64,000 nt of DNA from Bog-756 sp963701325 (lineage in GTDB: Bacteria; Actinomycetota; Acidimicrobiia; Acidimicrobiales; RAAP-2), in NCBI GenBank assembly GCA_963701325.1, contig OY969604.1:124001-188000 (forward strand). The letters run 5' to 3'. Both the position numbers and the translations under genes were made by a program. The first letter of the stretch is position 1; the number at the start of each line of letters is the position of its first letter. Of this stretch, positions 43,440-52,247 are shown in pieces. A model generated the notes under the pieces. It did no database searches and was not told the origin of the DNA. It saw only the letters and a program-made list of their open reading frames with translations.

Positions 43440-46109
43440 TCAGGTGCTGAGCAGCCGGACGGTGGCGATCCCGAAAGGGCGAAGCTCGAAGGACTCCTCG
43501 AACGGCCTCTCGGGATAGCCGCGCAGGTCGACGAGCCAGCCGGCCCGTCCGTCGATGGTGACCGTTGTTGGTGCAGCGCCGGGGTTGAAGACCCTGACCT
43601 CGTGCACCCGGCCATCCCGGCGGACCGCGCTCACCTCGGCGCCGCTGATGCTCAGCTCGCTCCCGGTTGATGGACGATCGCCTCCCCCCAGACTGGCTAA
43701 CACCTCGATCGGCAGGAGGATGTCGTCGGCAAGGGCATAGGGGTCATCGACACCGACTGCGAGTGCGTAGTGCAGCTCGACCGAACGGCCAACCATCTGG
43801 AGTCCCTCGACCGGGGTCACGGGACCGGCCGGGAAGGGTCGATAGGCCATGCCAGCCCGGGACAACATTCCGGTCGAGCGAAGCACTGTCAACGCGATCG
43901 TGGAAGCGGCATCGCCAAGGGGGGTGGCCGCGACGTCGACGAGCTCGTACTCGCAGACACCATCATGGACGACGGTCAGGTTCCCCGCCGAGACGAAGCG
44001 CCGGGCCGGAGCCGTGGGCAGGCCGAATTCTTCCGGACGGCCCTCGGCCGTGAGTCCCCGCTCGACCACGGCGAAGGCACAGTCCGCCTGTGACGTTCGG
44101 GCCGGCTCGGGCAGTGGTAGGTGCACTCGCAGTCGGTGGTCGCGACTCGGGTTCACAAATGACGTGGTCACCCGTACGGCTGGCTCGTCCGCCCTGAGTT
44201 CGAGCGAAGTCTCGACCACCGCGGATTGCTCGCCGACCCTGGTCTGCGAGCTGCCGTCGACGTGATCGGGCCAGAGGTAGCTCGCTGTGATCACCACCTG
44301 CGCCCGCACCGGGCCTTGTTCGGAAAGGCGCACCGTCACCGCCCTCGGCGTGTCCACGATGGCGTCGTCGCGAGGCGGGGAATAGTTGTACGAGTCGCCC
44401 AAGTCCCCGCCATCGACCAGCTGGCCATAGCCTGCCTGTCCATTGAGGGAAAACGAGCCGAGCACCGTGTCTACCTCGACCGACACGAGACCATTGGAGA
44501 GCGATACCGACTCTCCGGATGCGCTCACCACGACCGGGTGGGTCAATGGCACCGGTTCGAACGGCTGCCATCCGTAGCCGGGCACTCCGGCCACGCGGGC
44601 AGCGATGCGCCGAGTGGTCGGCTGGTTCAGGCCCAACCGGATCACGGCATCGGGCCGTGCCTCCATGCGAGCGTAGATGTCCCGCTTGGCTTGGGCGATG
44701 GGTGCGTCATGGCGCTCGTCAGGTCCCACCGAGAACGTGATGTCGATGGTCTCCTCGTCCTCTTCGATGACGATGTCCTGCAACCACGAATCGTGCTCGA
44801 TCTGCGGGCTCTGGAGCATCCCCAAGATAGTGCGGACCGTCTCGGCATCGAGCACCATCCCATTGGGACGGCCCGCATGTTCGGACAACACCTGCACATC
44901 CAGGGTCGGTGGTTCGACTACGCCGACCACAACCTCGACGACCCCCGAACGGGTCCGGTGGGCCGGATTGAGCACGTAGGTTCCGGGCTCGGCCAGCGAT
45001 TGCGCCAACGATGTGGCGGCCCGATCAGCCACTCCCTTGGCGATCGTGCGCGCTTCGCCATAGCGGTGGATGACGGCATCGACGACCTCGTCGACCGAGC
45101 AGGCGCAGATGGAGTCGTGAGCCGAGTTGCGTACGATTTCCGTCCAGGCCAGCTCGAGCTGACGCTTTGGCCACTGCGAGGGCTTCAGGAAGAGCGCTGC
45201 CAGGGGTTCCGCTCGTCGCTCCAGCTCGCGTGCGGCCAGTCCACCTACGCGCTTTACGTCGACCCGGTTCGAAGTGACACCCATCAGCATGTCGGCGCGG
45301 AAGCCCGAGCGAAGCTCTCCTTTCCAGCGCTCCAAGGCGTTTTCCGGCGCGGTGGCCAGGTACTTGGGAAGGGAAGTGACATCGAAGAACAAGCTGTCTT
45401 GAAGCTCGTTGGCCTCGGCCACGACCCGGCCCAGCCAAGGCTGGGGCATCAGGTGGTCAGAGCCGTTCATGCACAACAGGTCATCGATGAGGAAGTCCCC
45501 GACTTCTTCGAGATGGCCGGCCAAACGGTCCACAAGCGCTTTGGCCTCATCCGGGAGGGTGGCCCCATTGCTGTAGCCATCGTGAAGATATTCGGCCCGC
45601 ACGGTGGATCCATCGGGCGCTTCCCAAATGAATCCGTTCTTGGTGACCGTGGACGGCACGCCTCGCCAGACGACGGCGTCGGTGAATCCCGCCAGTCGGA
45701 GGATCTGCGGCATCTGCGCAATGTGACCGAACATGTCAGGCAGATAGCCGACGCTCATGGCGCCACCGAAGGTCGCTGCGCGGCGAAGACCCATTTGCAG
45801 GTTACGGATGATGGTCTCGCCCGAGGCCAGGAACTCGTCCATCAGGATGTACCAGGGCCCCATGCCGATGCGACCAGCCGTGGCCAGCGCCCGAATGCGC
45901 TCCTCGTCCTCGGGCCGCACCTCGAGGTAGTCGTCGACGACGGCCATCTGCCCGTCCAGCATGAAGTAGGGATAGCTGTCGTCAGATTCGAGCAAATCCA
46001 GAAGGATGTCGAACATGTCGACCAGATTCAGGCGAAACTCCTGGTAGGGCTTGTACCACTCACGGTCCCAGTGAGTGTGCGGCACGATTGCGACGCGACG
46101 GGCTGCCAT
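43440..46109 (-). CDS. Alpha-mannosidase, glycoside hydrolase family 38
   Basis: 889 residues, no signal peptide, so probably cytosolic. It removes alpha-mannosyl units from glycans or glycosides. The N-terminal catalytic domain starts VAIVPHTHWDREWYKPYQEF, with His11, His13 and Asp15 as zinc-binding residues. The nucleophile is Asp125 in GYLPDMFGHIAQMPQ. A third zinc ligand region (NSAHDSICACS) is near residue 330. The C-terminal beta-rich domains match GH38 architecture. ATG 46109 gives the family N-terminus; the frame upstream to 46298 is not conserved. It is divergent from a binding-protein gene, 132 nt apart, which may supply its substrate. Confidence 0.92.
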   Translation of the reverse strand: MAARRVAIVPHTHWDREWYKPYQEFRLNLVDMFDILLDLLESDDSYPYFMLDGQMAVVDDYLEVRPEDEERIRALATAGRIGMGPWYILMDEFLASGETIIRNLQMGLRRAATFGGAMSVGYLPDMFGHIAQMPQILRLAGFTDAVVWRGVPSTVTKNGFIWEAPDGSTVRAEYLHDGYSNGATLPDEAKALVDRLAGHLEEVGDFLIDDLLCMNGSDHLMPQPWLGRVVAEANELQDSLFFDVTSLPKYLATAPENALERWKGELRSGFRADMLMGVTSNRVDVKRVGGLAARELERRAEPLAALFLKPSQWPKRQLELAWTEIVRNSAHDSICACSVDEVVDAVIHRYGEARTIAKGVADRAATSLAQSLAEPGTYVLNPAHRTRSGVVEVVVGVVEPPTLDVQVLSEHAGRPNGMVLDAETVRTILGMLQSPQIEHDSWLQDIVIEEDEETIDITFSVGPDERHDAPIAQAKRDIYARMEARPDAVIRLGLNQPTTRRIAARVAGVPGYGWQPFEPVPLTHPVVVSASGESVSLSNGLVSVEVDTVLGSFSLNGQAGYGQLVDGGDLGDSYNYSPPRDDAIVDTPRAVTVRLSEQGPVRAQVVITASYLWPDHVDGSSQTRVGEQSAVVETSLELRADEPAVRVTTSFVNPSRDHRLRVHLPLPEPARTSQADCAFAVVERGLTAEGRPEEFGLPTAPARRFVSAGNLTVVHDGVCEYELVDVAATPLGDAASTIALTVLRSTGMLSRAGMAYRPFPAGPVTPVEGLQMVGRSVELHYALAVGVDDPYALADDILLPIEVLASLGGGDRPSTGSELSISGAEVSAVRRDGRVHEVRVFNPGAAPTTVTIDGRAGWLVDLRGYPERPFEESFELRPFGIATVRLLST

Positions 46110-46241
46110 GCCCGCCACACTAGGACGAGTGGCATTGATCAGGCGACCAACGAGCGACGCGTGCGCAGCCCGCATGTGTGGCATGGCAACCGAGTCGGTG
46201 TCATCGGCATGGAACCCGGAACACTCGAAGGAGCGATGCGC

Positions 46242-47774
46242 ATGAGCGGACAGAGCCGGTGGAACCCACTGGGAGCGCTGGCCCGATCGTGGGGGCATTT
46301 TGTCCGACGACCCCGCGCCACCCAGGTGCGGACGGTGGCCCTGATCGCTGCGGTCATCGCCGGCGTCACCATCTGGGTGGCCACCGCGCCGTCGGGCTCC
46401 TCCGCCACGACATCGACCGTCGGCCCGGCCAACGGTGGCTCAGTCGGCGCCGGCCCCTCCCCGGTCAGCTCGGCCAGTACCTCGGCCCGGGGGGTCACCG
46501 ACCACACCATCAATGTGGTCTTCCCCGTGGTGTCCCTCAATTCCCTTGCCGGACAGGAGGGCTTCGCCGAGGACGCCGAGTACGGCGAACAGCAGAAGGC
46601 CATCGACCTCTTCGTCGGCCAGATCAACAAGAGCGGCGGGATCAACGGACGCAAGATCAACCCGATCATCACCACCTTCGACCCGACCAACGAGGCGGTC
46701 ATGCGTGCGGACTGCAAGACCTGGACCGAGGGATCCCCGGCGGCGTTTGCCGTGCTCGACGGAATCGGGGCGTGGACCGGGGACAACGAGCTGTGCATCA
46801 CCCAGGAGGGGCAGACCCCGTTCATCGGCCAGTGGTCCACGGTCACCGACTGGACGAACCAGGGCTCGCCCTACCTGTGGTGGACGGGACCCGATCAGGC
46901 GGTGATCCTGAAGGCGGTGGTCGAGTGGGGCATCCACTCGGGCCTGCTCGGGAAGTCCAAGACGGTCGGGGTGATCTCCGGGGACCGGGCCTCCGACCAG
47001 TTGGCACTCAACAGCTATCTGTTGCCGGACCTGCGCGCCGTCGGGGTCACCCCGGTGGTCGAGACCATCGCCTCTGACCCCACGGAGACGGCGACCACCG
47101 ACAGTCAGGCGCCACTGGTCATCCAGCAACTGCGCAACGCCGGGGTCACCTCGGTGATCCCCCTCATCCCGTTCAACGTGTTCTTCCCAGTGCTCCAGGC
47201 CGAGACCGACCAGCAGTACTATCCCAAGCTCCTCTTGAGCGACTACGAAGACAGCATCGAGTCGGCACTCGGACTCATCCCGATTCCGTACAAGAAGGCG
47301 CTCGACGGCCAGGAAGGCCTCACCACCGAGACGCTCGGAGGCGTTGACGGCCCCCGCCCGGAAAGCCAAGGCGGTTACAACACCGGTGTGCGCAAGTGCT
47401 GGACCGTCTGGCACAAGGTCTATCCCCAGATACCACCGGGGAACATGAACGACGTGATCGAGGAGCAGGGACCCGTCGCCGGCTGGTGCGAAGTCATCGC
47501 TCTGTTTGCCACCGCAGCCAAAGATGCTGGACCCGATCTCAACAGGCGCACCTTCGTCACCGCCATGTCCAAGATCACCGACTTCCCGGGTACCTGGGCG
47601 AATGTCCTCAGCTACGGACCGGACAAGCGGTATGGGCCGACCGAGTCTCAGGTGGTCAAATTGCGGGTCAACTCGCCCCCATCACCTCTCCTGTGCAAGC
47701 CGACCGCCGGCCAACCTCCGCCGGCAACCTGCTGGGTCACTGTAGAGCCCTATGCACCACTGCCCGCTGGTTGA
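46242..47774 (+). CDS. Branched-chain amino-acid-type ABC substrate-binding protein
   Basis: 510 residues. A basic N-terminus is followed by one hydrophobic segment (VRTVALIAAVIAGVTIWVAT) and a Ser/Thr/Gly/Pro linker. The type I periplasmic-binding fold of the Leu/Ile/Val or urea/amide class follows: INVVFPVVSLNSLAGQEGFA, INKSGGINGRKINPIITTFD, VGVISGDRASDQLA. No lipobox is present, so it is either anchored by the segment or secreted. ATG 46242 has a GAAGGAG site 8 nt upstream; ATG 46236 and 46209 are alternatives. No permease or ATPase gene adjoins it. Confidence 0.82.
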   Translation: MSGQSRWNPLGALARSWGHFVRRPRATQVRTVALIAAVIAGVTIWVATAPSGSSATTSTVGPANGGSVGAGPSPVSSASTSARGVTDHTINVVFPVVSLNSLAGQEGFAEDAEYGEQQKAIDLFVGQINKSGGINGRKINPIITTFDPTNEAVMRADCKTWTEGSPAAFAVLDGIGAWTGDNELCITQEGQTPFIGQWSTVTDWTNQGSPYLWWTGPDQAVILKAVVEWGIHSGLLGKSKTVGVISGDRASDQLALNSYLLPDLRAVGVTPVVETIASDPTETATTDSQAPLVIQQLRNAGVTSVIPLIPFNVFFPVLQAETDQQYYPKLLLSDYEDSIESALGLIPIPYKKALDGQEGLTTETLGGVDGPRPESQGGYNTGVRKCWTVWHKVYPQIPPGNMNDVIEEQGPVAGWCEVIALFATAAKDAGPDLNRRTFVTAMSKITDFPGTWANVLSYGPDKRYGPTESQVVKLRVNSPPSPLLCKPTAGQPPPATCWVTVEPYAPLPAG

Positions 47775-47862
47775 CTATCCCGATGGGCGGTGATCATCCC
47801 GCTGGTCCCGGCCGTGTCCGTTCACTCGGGACCGGCGGTGCGTTGGCCCCGTGGGAGATCAG

Positions 47863-48702
47863 TCAACCGTCGTAGAACCCCAGTGGGTGATAGCCGCCGA
47901 GTGTTCTCTCTCTTGGGGTACGGGCACGCGCCAACGCTTCTGCTGACAGGTGGTTCACCGTGGACGTCGGTCGGATTCGTTGGGCGATATCGCGACGCCC
48001 ATAGTGGCACTGGACGAACATCCGTCCAGGATCACCGGGGCCAGGCGACATCCGCCGGTGCCATAGATCGGAGGCAAAGAGGGCAACGTCTCCTGCCCGG
48101 GCCACGATGGGAACGGCGCCCTGGCCACCCCACCCGAGGTCGTCGTCGGCAAACTGTTCCATCGGTGGTGCCTGTCCCGATGTGTGACTTCCGGGAACAA
48201 CCCCGGTCGGGCCGGCCTCGATCGGGCAGTCCCAGAGATACAAGTGCGCCGCGATGGCGAATACGGGATAGGGGATCCGGGTGTCCCAGGCGACACTGGG
48301 GTCACGAGGGACGTGTGGGCCTCCGTCGATATGCCAGAAGCGACCGAGGTGGTCGTTCTCGCCTGACCGTTGCCACCAGGCGGTATTGGCGATGATGTGG
48401 CAGTCCTCTCCCAACAGGGGCTCGACCACCTCGAGGATCCGAGGATGGCCCACGGCGCGTTGCACCACACCGCTGCGATTGAGCATCTCGTAGCGAAACG
48501 GCGCCGATTGCTCGGAGGGATCTCCACGTTCGTCGGGTGGGTAGTCCTCGAAGACCCGCTCGACATCCGCGCAGAGCAGTGCGACCTCCTCCTGGTCAAA
48601 GACGCCGTCGAGTACCACGTAGCCATCCGACTGGAGGCACTCCGCCGCCGCGGGAACCGGGCCGGTGCGGAGAGTCAGGAATCCGGACGACCGAGTGAGC
48701 AC
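47863..48702 (-). CDS. Phytanoyl-CoA dioxygenase (PhyH) family protein
   Basis: Fe(II)/2-oxoglutarate-dependent oxygenase, ~279 residues from GTG 48702. The facial triad is visible as WHIDGG (His and Asp) and DLWHRRMSPG (distal His), with a following Arg for 2-oxoglutarate. Also typical are LQSDGYVVLDGVFDQEEV at the N-terminus and GVVPGSHTSG. The frame extends to ATG 48855, but those ~50 residues are Arg-rich and unlike the family, so I prefer the GTG; the true start is uncertain. The substrate is unknown: such proteins hydroxylate many small molecules. It is divergent from the GH1 gene. Confidence 0.82.
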   Translation of the reverse strand: MLTRSSGFLTLRTGPVPAAAECLQSDGYVVLDGVFDQEEVALLCADVERVFEDYPPDERGDPSEQSAPFRYEMLNRSGVVQRAVGHPRILEVVEPLLGEDCHIIANTAWWQRSGENDHLGRFWHIDGGPHVPRDPSVAWDTRIPYPVFAIAAHLYLWDCPIEAGPTGVVPGSHTSGQAPPMEQFADDDLGWGGQGAVPIVARAGDVALFASDLWHRRMSPGPGDPGRMFVQCHYGRRDIAQRIRPTSTVNHLSAEALARARTPRERTLGGYHPLGFYDG

Positions 48703-48871
48703 TCCGCGATTCTGCCGCCAATGGGAGCGGATGACAACGCAGTACCCCGAGACCCGTGTCAGAGATCTCTTCGCAAGCCGGGTGGACGGCGGTCCACCAG
48801 CTATTGCGTGGCGCATGAACGTGAAGCCGTCGTGGCGCGGCGGCTTTCTGACCACACCATCCGTCGGACAC

Positions 48872-48877
48872 TAGGGT
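48872..48877 (+). promoter_or_regulatory. Putative -10 hexamer TAGGGT of the GH1 gene
   Basis: TAGGGT ends 8 nt before GTG 48886, matching the leaderless geometry seen at uvrA and uvrB. The hexamer is a weak match, so this is tentative. Confidence 0.3.
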
Positions 48878-48885
48878 GACCGGTC

Positions 48886-50091
48886 GTGGACCGAGCCAAC
48901 ACGCCTACGGTCGAGTTCGACTTCCCCGAAGGATTTCTCTGGGGCACGGCGACCGCAGCTCATCAGGTCGAGGGTGGCAACGTCAACAACGATTCGTGGG
49001 AACGAGAACACGACCCCAGCTCTGACTACGCCGAGTCGAGCGGAGACGCATGCGATTCACTGCATCGCTGGCCCGAGGATATCGAGCTCATTGCAGCCAT
49101 GGGGCTCGGTGCGTACCGCTTCTCACTCGAGTGGAGCCGAATCGAGCCCGCCGAAGGCGAGTTCTCCAACGCCGCAATGGAGTACTACCGCCGGATCTGC
49201 GCGGCGTGCCGCGAACGGGACATTGTTCCTGTGGTGACCGTTCACCATTTCACGATCCCGACCTGGCTCATGAGGCGCGGCGGGTGGGAGGCCGCGGACG
49301 CGCCCGAGACATTTGCGCGGTTCGTGACCCGGGCCGGAGCTCATATCGGCGACCTCATCGGCTGGGCATGCACGATCAACGAACTCAACCTCATCGGCGT
49401 CCGGGGCTATGACCTTGGATCCTCCTCACCCGGAGTGAAGGACAGCTTCGCTCGCCACCTGGCGGTCAACGAAAGCATGGTGCGAGCGCACCGCCTCGGC
49501 GTCGACGCCTTGCGATCGGGACCTGGCGACTTTCCCATTGGCCTGACGTTGTCCATGGACGAGATGGTGGCGGAACCGGGAGGGGAGAGCATTCTCGAAG
49601 CGGCCCGCGAGGTTCTGGAAGACACGTTTTTTCGGGCGACGGCGGGCGACGATTTCATCGGTGTCCAGTGCTACTCGCGTGTGCACTTCGGTCCCGAGGG
49701 CCAGGCTCCCAACGATCCGGGAGTCCCCACAACCCAAATGGGCTACGAGTACTGGCCGCAGGGTGTCGAGCACTGCGCTCGGCGAGCCGCCGCGATGACC
49801 GGCCTGCCGGTGCTCCTGACGGAGAGCGGGATCGCCACCGACGACGACGCCGAACGCATCACCTATCTCGCCGAAGTCTTGCGCGGTGTGCGGCGCGCGC
49901 TCGATGATGGCGTGGACATACGTGGGTACTTCGTGTGGAGCTTGCTCGACAATTTCGAGTGGTCCCACGGGTTCAGGCCCAAGTTCGGACTCCACAGCGT
50001 CGATCGGAAGACATTCGCCCGGCGTGCCAAGCCCAGCGCATCGTGGTTCGGGTCTTTGGCCAGGGCAAACGGCTTGGTGGTGCCAGGCTAA
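48886..50091 (+). CDS. Beta-glucosidase-like protein, glycoside hydrolase family 1
   Basis: 401 residues, no signal peptide. GH1 features: FPEGFLWGTATAAHQVEGGN at the N-terminus, YRFSLEWSRIEP, the acid/base Glu166 in CTINELN (usual form TFNEP) and the nucleophile Glu313 in LLTESGIAT (usual form TENG). The C-terminal WSLLDNFEWSHGFRPKFGL is well conserved. It is ~50 residues shorter than typical GH1 enzymes because loops in the middle are reduced. Substitutions beside both catalytic Glu mean the sugar specificity may differ from common beta-glucosidases. It shares a divergent promoter region with the PhyH gene. Confidence 0.92.
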   Translation: MDRANTPTVEFDFPEGFLWGTATAAHQVEGGNVNNDSWEREHDPSSDYAESSGDACDSLHRWPEDIELIAAMGLGAYRFSLEWSRIEPAEGEFSNAAMEYYRRICAACRERDIVPVVTVHHFTIPTWLMRRGGWEAADAPETFARFVTRAGAHIGDLIGWACTINELNLIGVRGYDLGSSSPGVKDSFARHLAVNESMVRAHRLGVDALRSGPGDFPIGLTLSMDEMVAEPGGESILEAAREVLEDTFFRATAGDDFIGVQCYSRVHFGPEGQAPNDPGVPTTQMGYEYWPQGVEHCARRAAAMTGLPVLLTESGIATDDDAERITYLAEVLRGVRRALDDGVDIRGYFVWSLLDNFEWSHGFRPKFGLHSVDRKTFARRAKPSASWFGSLARANGLVVPG

Positions 50092-50320
50092 AAGCCTTTC
50101 TCCCAAGGAACTGCCGCTGCACCGCACGCCACGGAGACATCACACGGTGTCGCGGGTATCGCCAATGCGCCGTGGCGCTCGGCCAGAGAGTCAGGTCCGG
50201 GGTCTTCTCGACGGTGTCATTCAATCGCACTCGCGTCGCCGGATCCGGCGGGCGGCCCAGTATTGTGTATCCCTGGCGCGTGTCCCTGGCGCGACGCCCG
50301 GCGGGAAGGGAAGGTGACGC

Positions 50321-50878
50321 ATGACGAGGTCCAATGCACGGCTCGAGCTCGGGGGAGTCAACCACCTGGCTCTGGTCTGTCGCGACATGGCGCGTACCGT
50401 GGACTTCTACACCAACATCCTCGGAATGCCTCTTATCAAGACCATCGAGCTGCCGGCCGGCATGGGGCAGCACTTCTTCTTCGACTGCGGCGGCGGTGAC
50501 GCCCTGGCCTTCTTCTGGTTCCACGACGCACCTGAGCCGGTTCCCGGGGTTTCGGCCCCGACTGGCCGACCCGACCAGGGCAGCTTGACGAGCGCCATCG
50601 GTTCCATGAACCACGTGGCTTTCTCGGTCCCCGCCGACCGCGTCGACGAATACCGGGAACGGTTGGTGGCGGCCGGGGTTCCGTGTACCGAGGTGGCCAA
50701 CCACGACGATAGCGAGTGGGGCATCGCCGAGAGCCTGCACCCGGGGGTCTTCGTCCGTTCCGTGTACTTTCAGGATCCCGACGGGATCCTCCTCGAACTT
50801 GCCTGCTGGACTCGACCGCTGGGGCCCGACGACCTCCAACATCAGCCAGCCCGGGCCATTCACCGGGTAGCCGGCTGA
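50321..50878 (+). CDS. VOC (glyoxalase/dioxygenase) superfamily protein
   Basis: 185 residues with two beta-alpha-beta-beta-beta modules. The first opens with GGVNHLALVCRDMARTVDFY (metal-ligand His in NHLAL) and ILGMPLIK. The second has NHVAFSVPADRVDEYRERL and ends with YFQDPDGILLELACW (ligand Glu). These are typical for metal-dependent lyases or extradiol-type oxygenases. Start ATG 50321 has a strong GGGAAGGGAAGG site. The exact reaction is not predictable. Confidence 0.88.
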   Translation: MTRSNARLELGGVNHLALVCRDMARTVDFYTNILGMPLIKTIELPAGMGQHFFFDCGGGDALAFFWFHDAPEPVPGVSAPTGRPDQGSLTSAIGSMNHVAFSVPADRVDEYRERLVAAGVPCTEVANHDDSEWGIAESLHPGVFVRSVYFQDPDGILLELACWTRPLGPDDLQHQPARAIHRVAG

Positions 50879-51091
50879 GCTGCCGTGCCGCGTTTGCGCC
50901 AGGCGCCGAGATCCGAGTGCGTTGCTCCGATACAAGCCCCTGAACGAAACCGGGCGCAGCAGCAATTGCCTGGTCAGCTGGATCGATCTGATTCGTCAGA
51001 ACGCGCCACTGCGCCCGATCTGGTGGCAGGATGAAAATGTACGCTCTCTCGCGCGCCGAGTAGCGCAGGCAAGGAAACGAGGATCCCGGAC

Positions 51092-52150
51092 GTGGCGATT
51101 CGAGTGGTGCAGTGGACGACAGGAAACGTCGGCAAGGAATCGGTCAAGGCGATGAGCACCAACCCGACGTTTGAACTCGTCGGGTGCTTTGCCTGGTCGC
51201 CCGGCAAAGTCGGCGTGGACGTCGGCGAGCTCGTCGGTATCGCTCCGCTGGGGGTGGCCGCTACCGACGACGTCGAGGCACTGGTCGCGTTGAAGCCCGA
51301 CTGTGTCGTGTACAACCCGATGTGGCCCTCGGTCGACGAGCTCGTCCGCCTTCTGGAGGCTGGCATCAACGTCGTCGCCACCGCCGCGTTCATCACGGGC
51401 GGGAATCTGGGTGCAGAGCGGGAGCGCCTCGTCGAGGCATGCGCACGCGGCGGTTCGTCGCTCTTCGGCACTGGTGTCAGCCCCGGGTTCGCCGAGCTCG
51501 TTGCCGTCACGATCGCCGGAATCTGCAGCCGCATCGACAAGGTCATCGTCTCAGAAACAGCTGATACCACCTTCTACGACTCTCCTGACACCGAACGACG
51601 CGCCGGATTCGGGCAACCGATCGACAATCCTGAACTGCCCCAGATGGCCCGAACCGGCACCGCCGTGTTCGGTGAAGCCGTCGCAATGGTTGCTGATGCG
51701 CTCGGTGTCGAGCTCGACGAGATCGTCTGTGAGGCCGATTTCGCCCAGACCACGGCCGACCTCGTGATGGCGTCATGGACGATCCCTGCCGGCCATGTTG
51801 CCGGGGTCGCGGCGAGCTGGCAGGGTCGCAGTGGCGGCCGCACGATCGTCGATCTCAAGGTCCGCTGGAAGAAAGGCTCCACCCTCGACCCGGACTGGGT
51901 CATCGAGAAGGACGGCTGGGTTATCACCATCGAGGGACTGCCGACGGTCATAGCCAACCTCGACTTTCTCCCGCCACCGGACTTCCAGGCCGAGACCATC
52001 GAGGAATTCATGGCCATCGGACACATCATCACCGCGGTGCCCGCCCTCAATGCGATACCCGCTGTCGTGGGAGGACCGTCGGGGATCCTGACCTATGCCG
52101 ACCTTGCCATGCCCCACCCGCGCGGCTGGGTGCGAGAGCGGCCTACCTGA
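51092..52150 (+). CDS. NAD(P)-binding DapB-like dehydrogenase
   Basis: 352 residues. The N-terminus IRVVQWTTGNVGKESVKAM is a Rossmann dinucleotide-binding motif (Gly11, Gly14). With VVYNPMWPSVDELVRLLEAG, it matches the dihydrodipicolinate-reductase-like group that includes 2,4-diaminopentanoate dehydrogenase and many proteins from actinobacterial catabolic clusters. The lysine-pathway signature of true DapB is absent. GTG 51092 is preceded by a GAGGAT ribosome-binding site. The 213-nt gap before it holds nothing recognisable. A role in lipid or xenobiotic catabolism is often suggested for these proteins but cannot be read here. Confidence 0.8.
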   Translation: MAIRVVQWTTGNVGKESVKAMSTNPTFELVGCFAWSPGKVGVDVGELVGIAPLGVAATDDVEALVALKPDCVVYNPMWPSVDELVRLLEAGINVVATAAFITGGNLGAERERLVEACARGGSSLFGTGVSPGFAELVAVTIAGICSRIDKVIVSETADTTFYDSPDTERRAGFGQPIDNPELPQMARTGTAVFGEAVAMVADALGVELDEIVCEADFAQTTADLVMASWTIPAGHVAGVAASWQGRSGGRTIVDLKVRWKKGSTLDPDWVIEKDGWVITIEGLPTVIANLDFLPPPDFQAETIEEFMAIGHIITAVPALNAIPAVVGGPSGILTYADLAMPHPRGWVRERPT

Positions 52151-52247
52151 GCTCCCCGAGTTTCGAGGACCAGTTCCGAGCCATCCGCTCTCCGGGGCGA
52201 CGATGCGCGCAGTGGTCGCCACGCCGTCACTGCCAACGGTGGGTGCC

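Noticed and set aside
44226..46200. Long plus-strand open frame opposite the GH38 gene, continuous with the binding-protein gene
   Set aside because: Its translation is Arg/His/Asp-rich with no family motif, while the minus strand encodes a complete GH38 enzyme. Only the part from 46242 is real.
37519..48000. Phage-type attachment repeat of the tRNA-Leu 3' end
   Set aside because: Reading downstream I found no second copy of the T-arm/acceptor sequence and no integrase gene.
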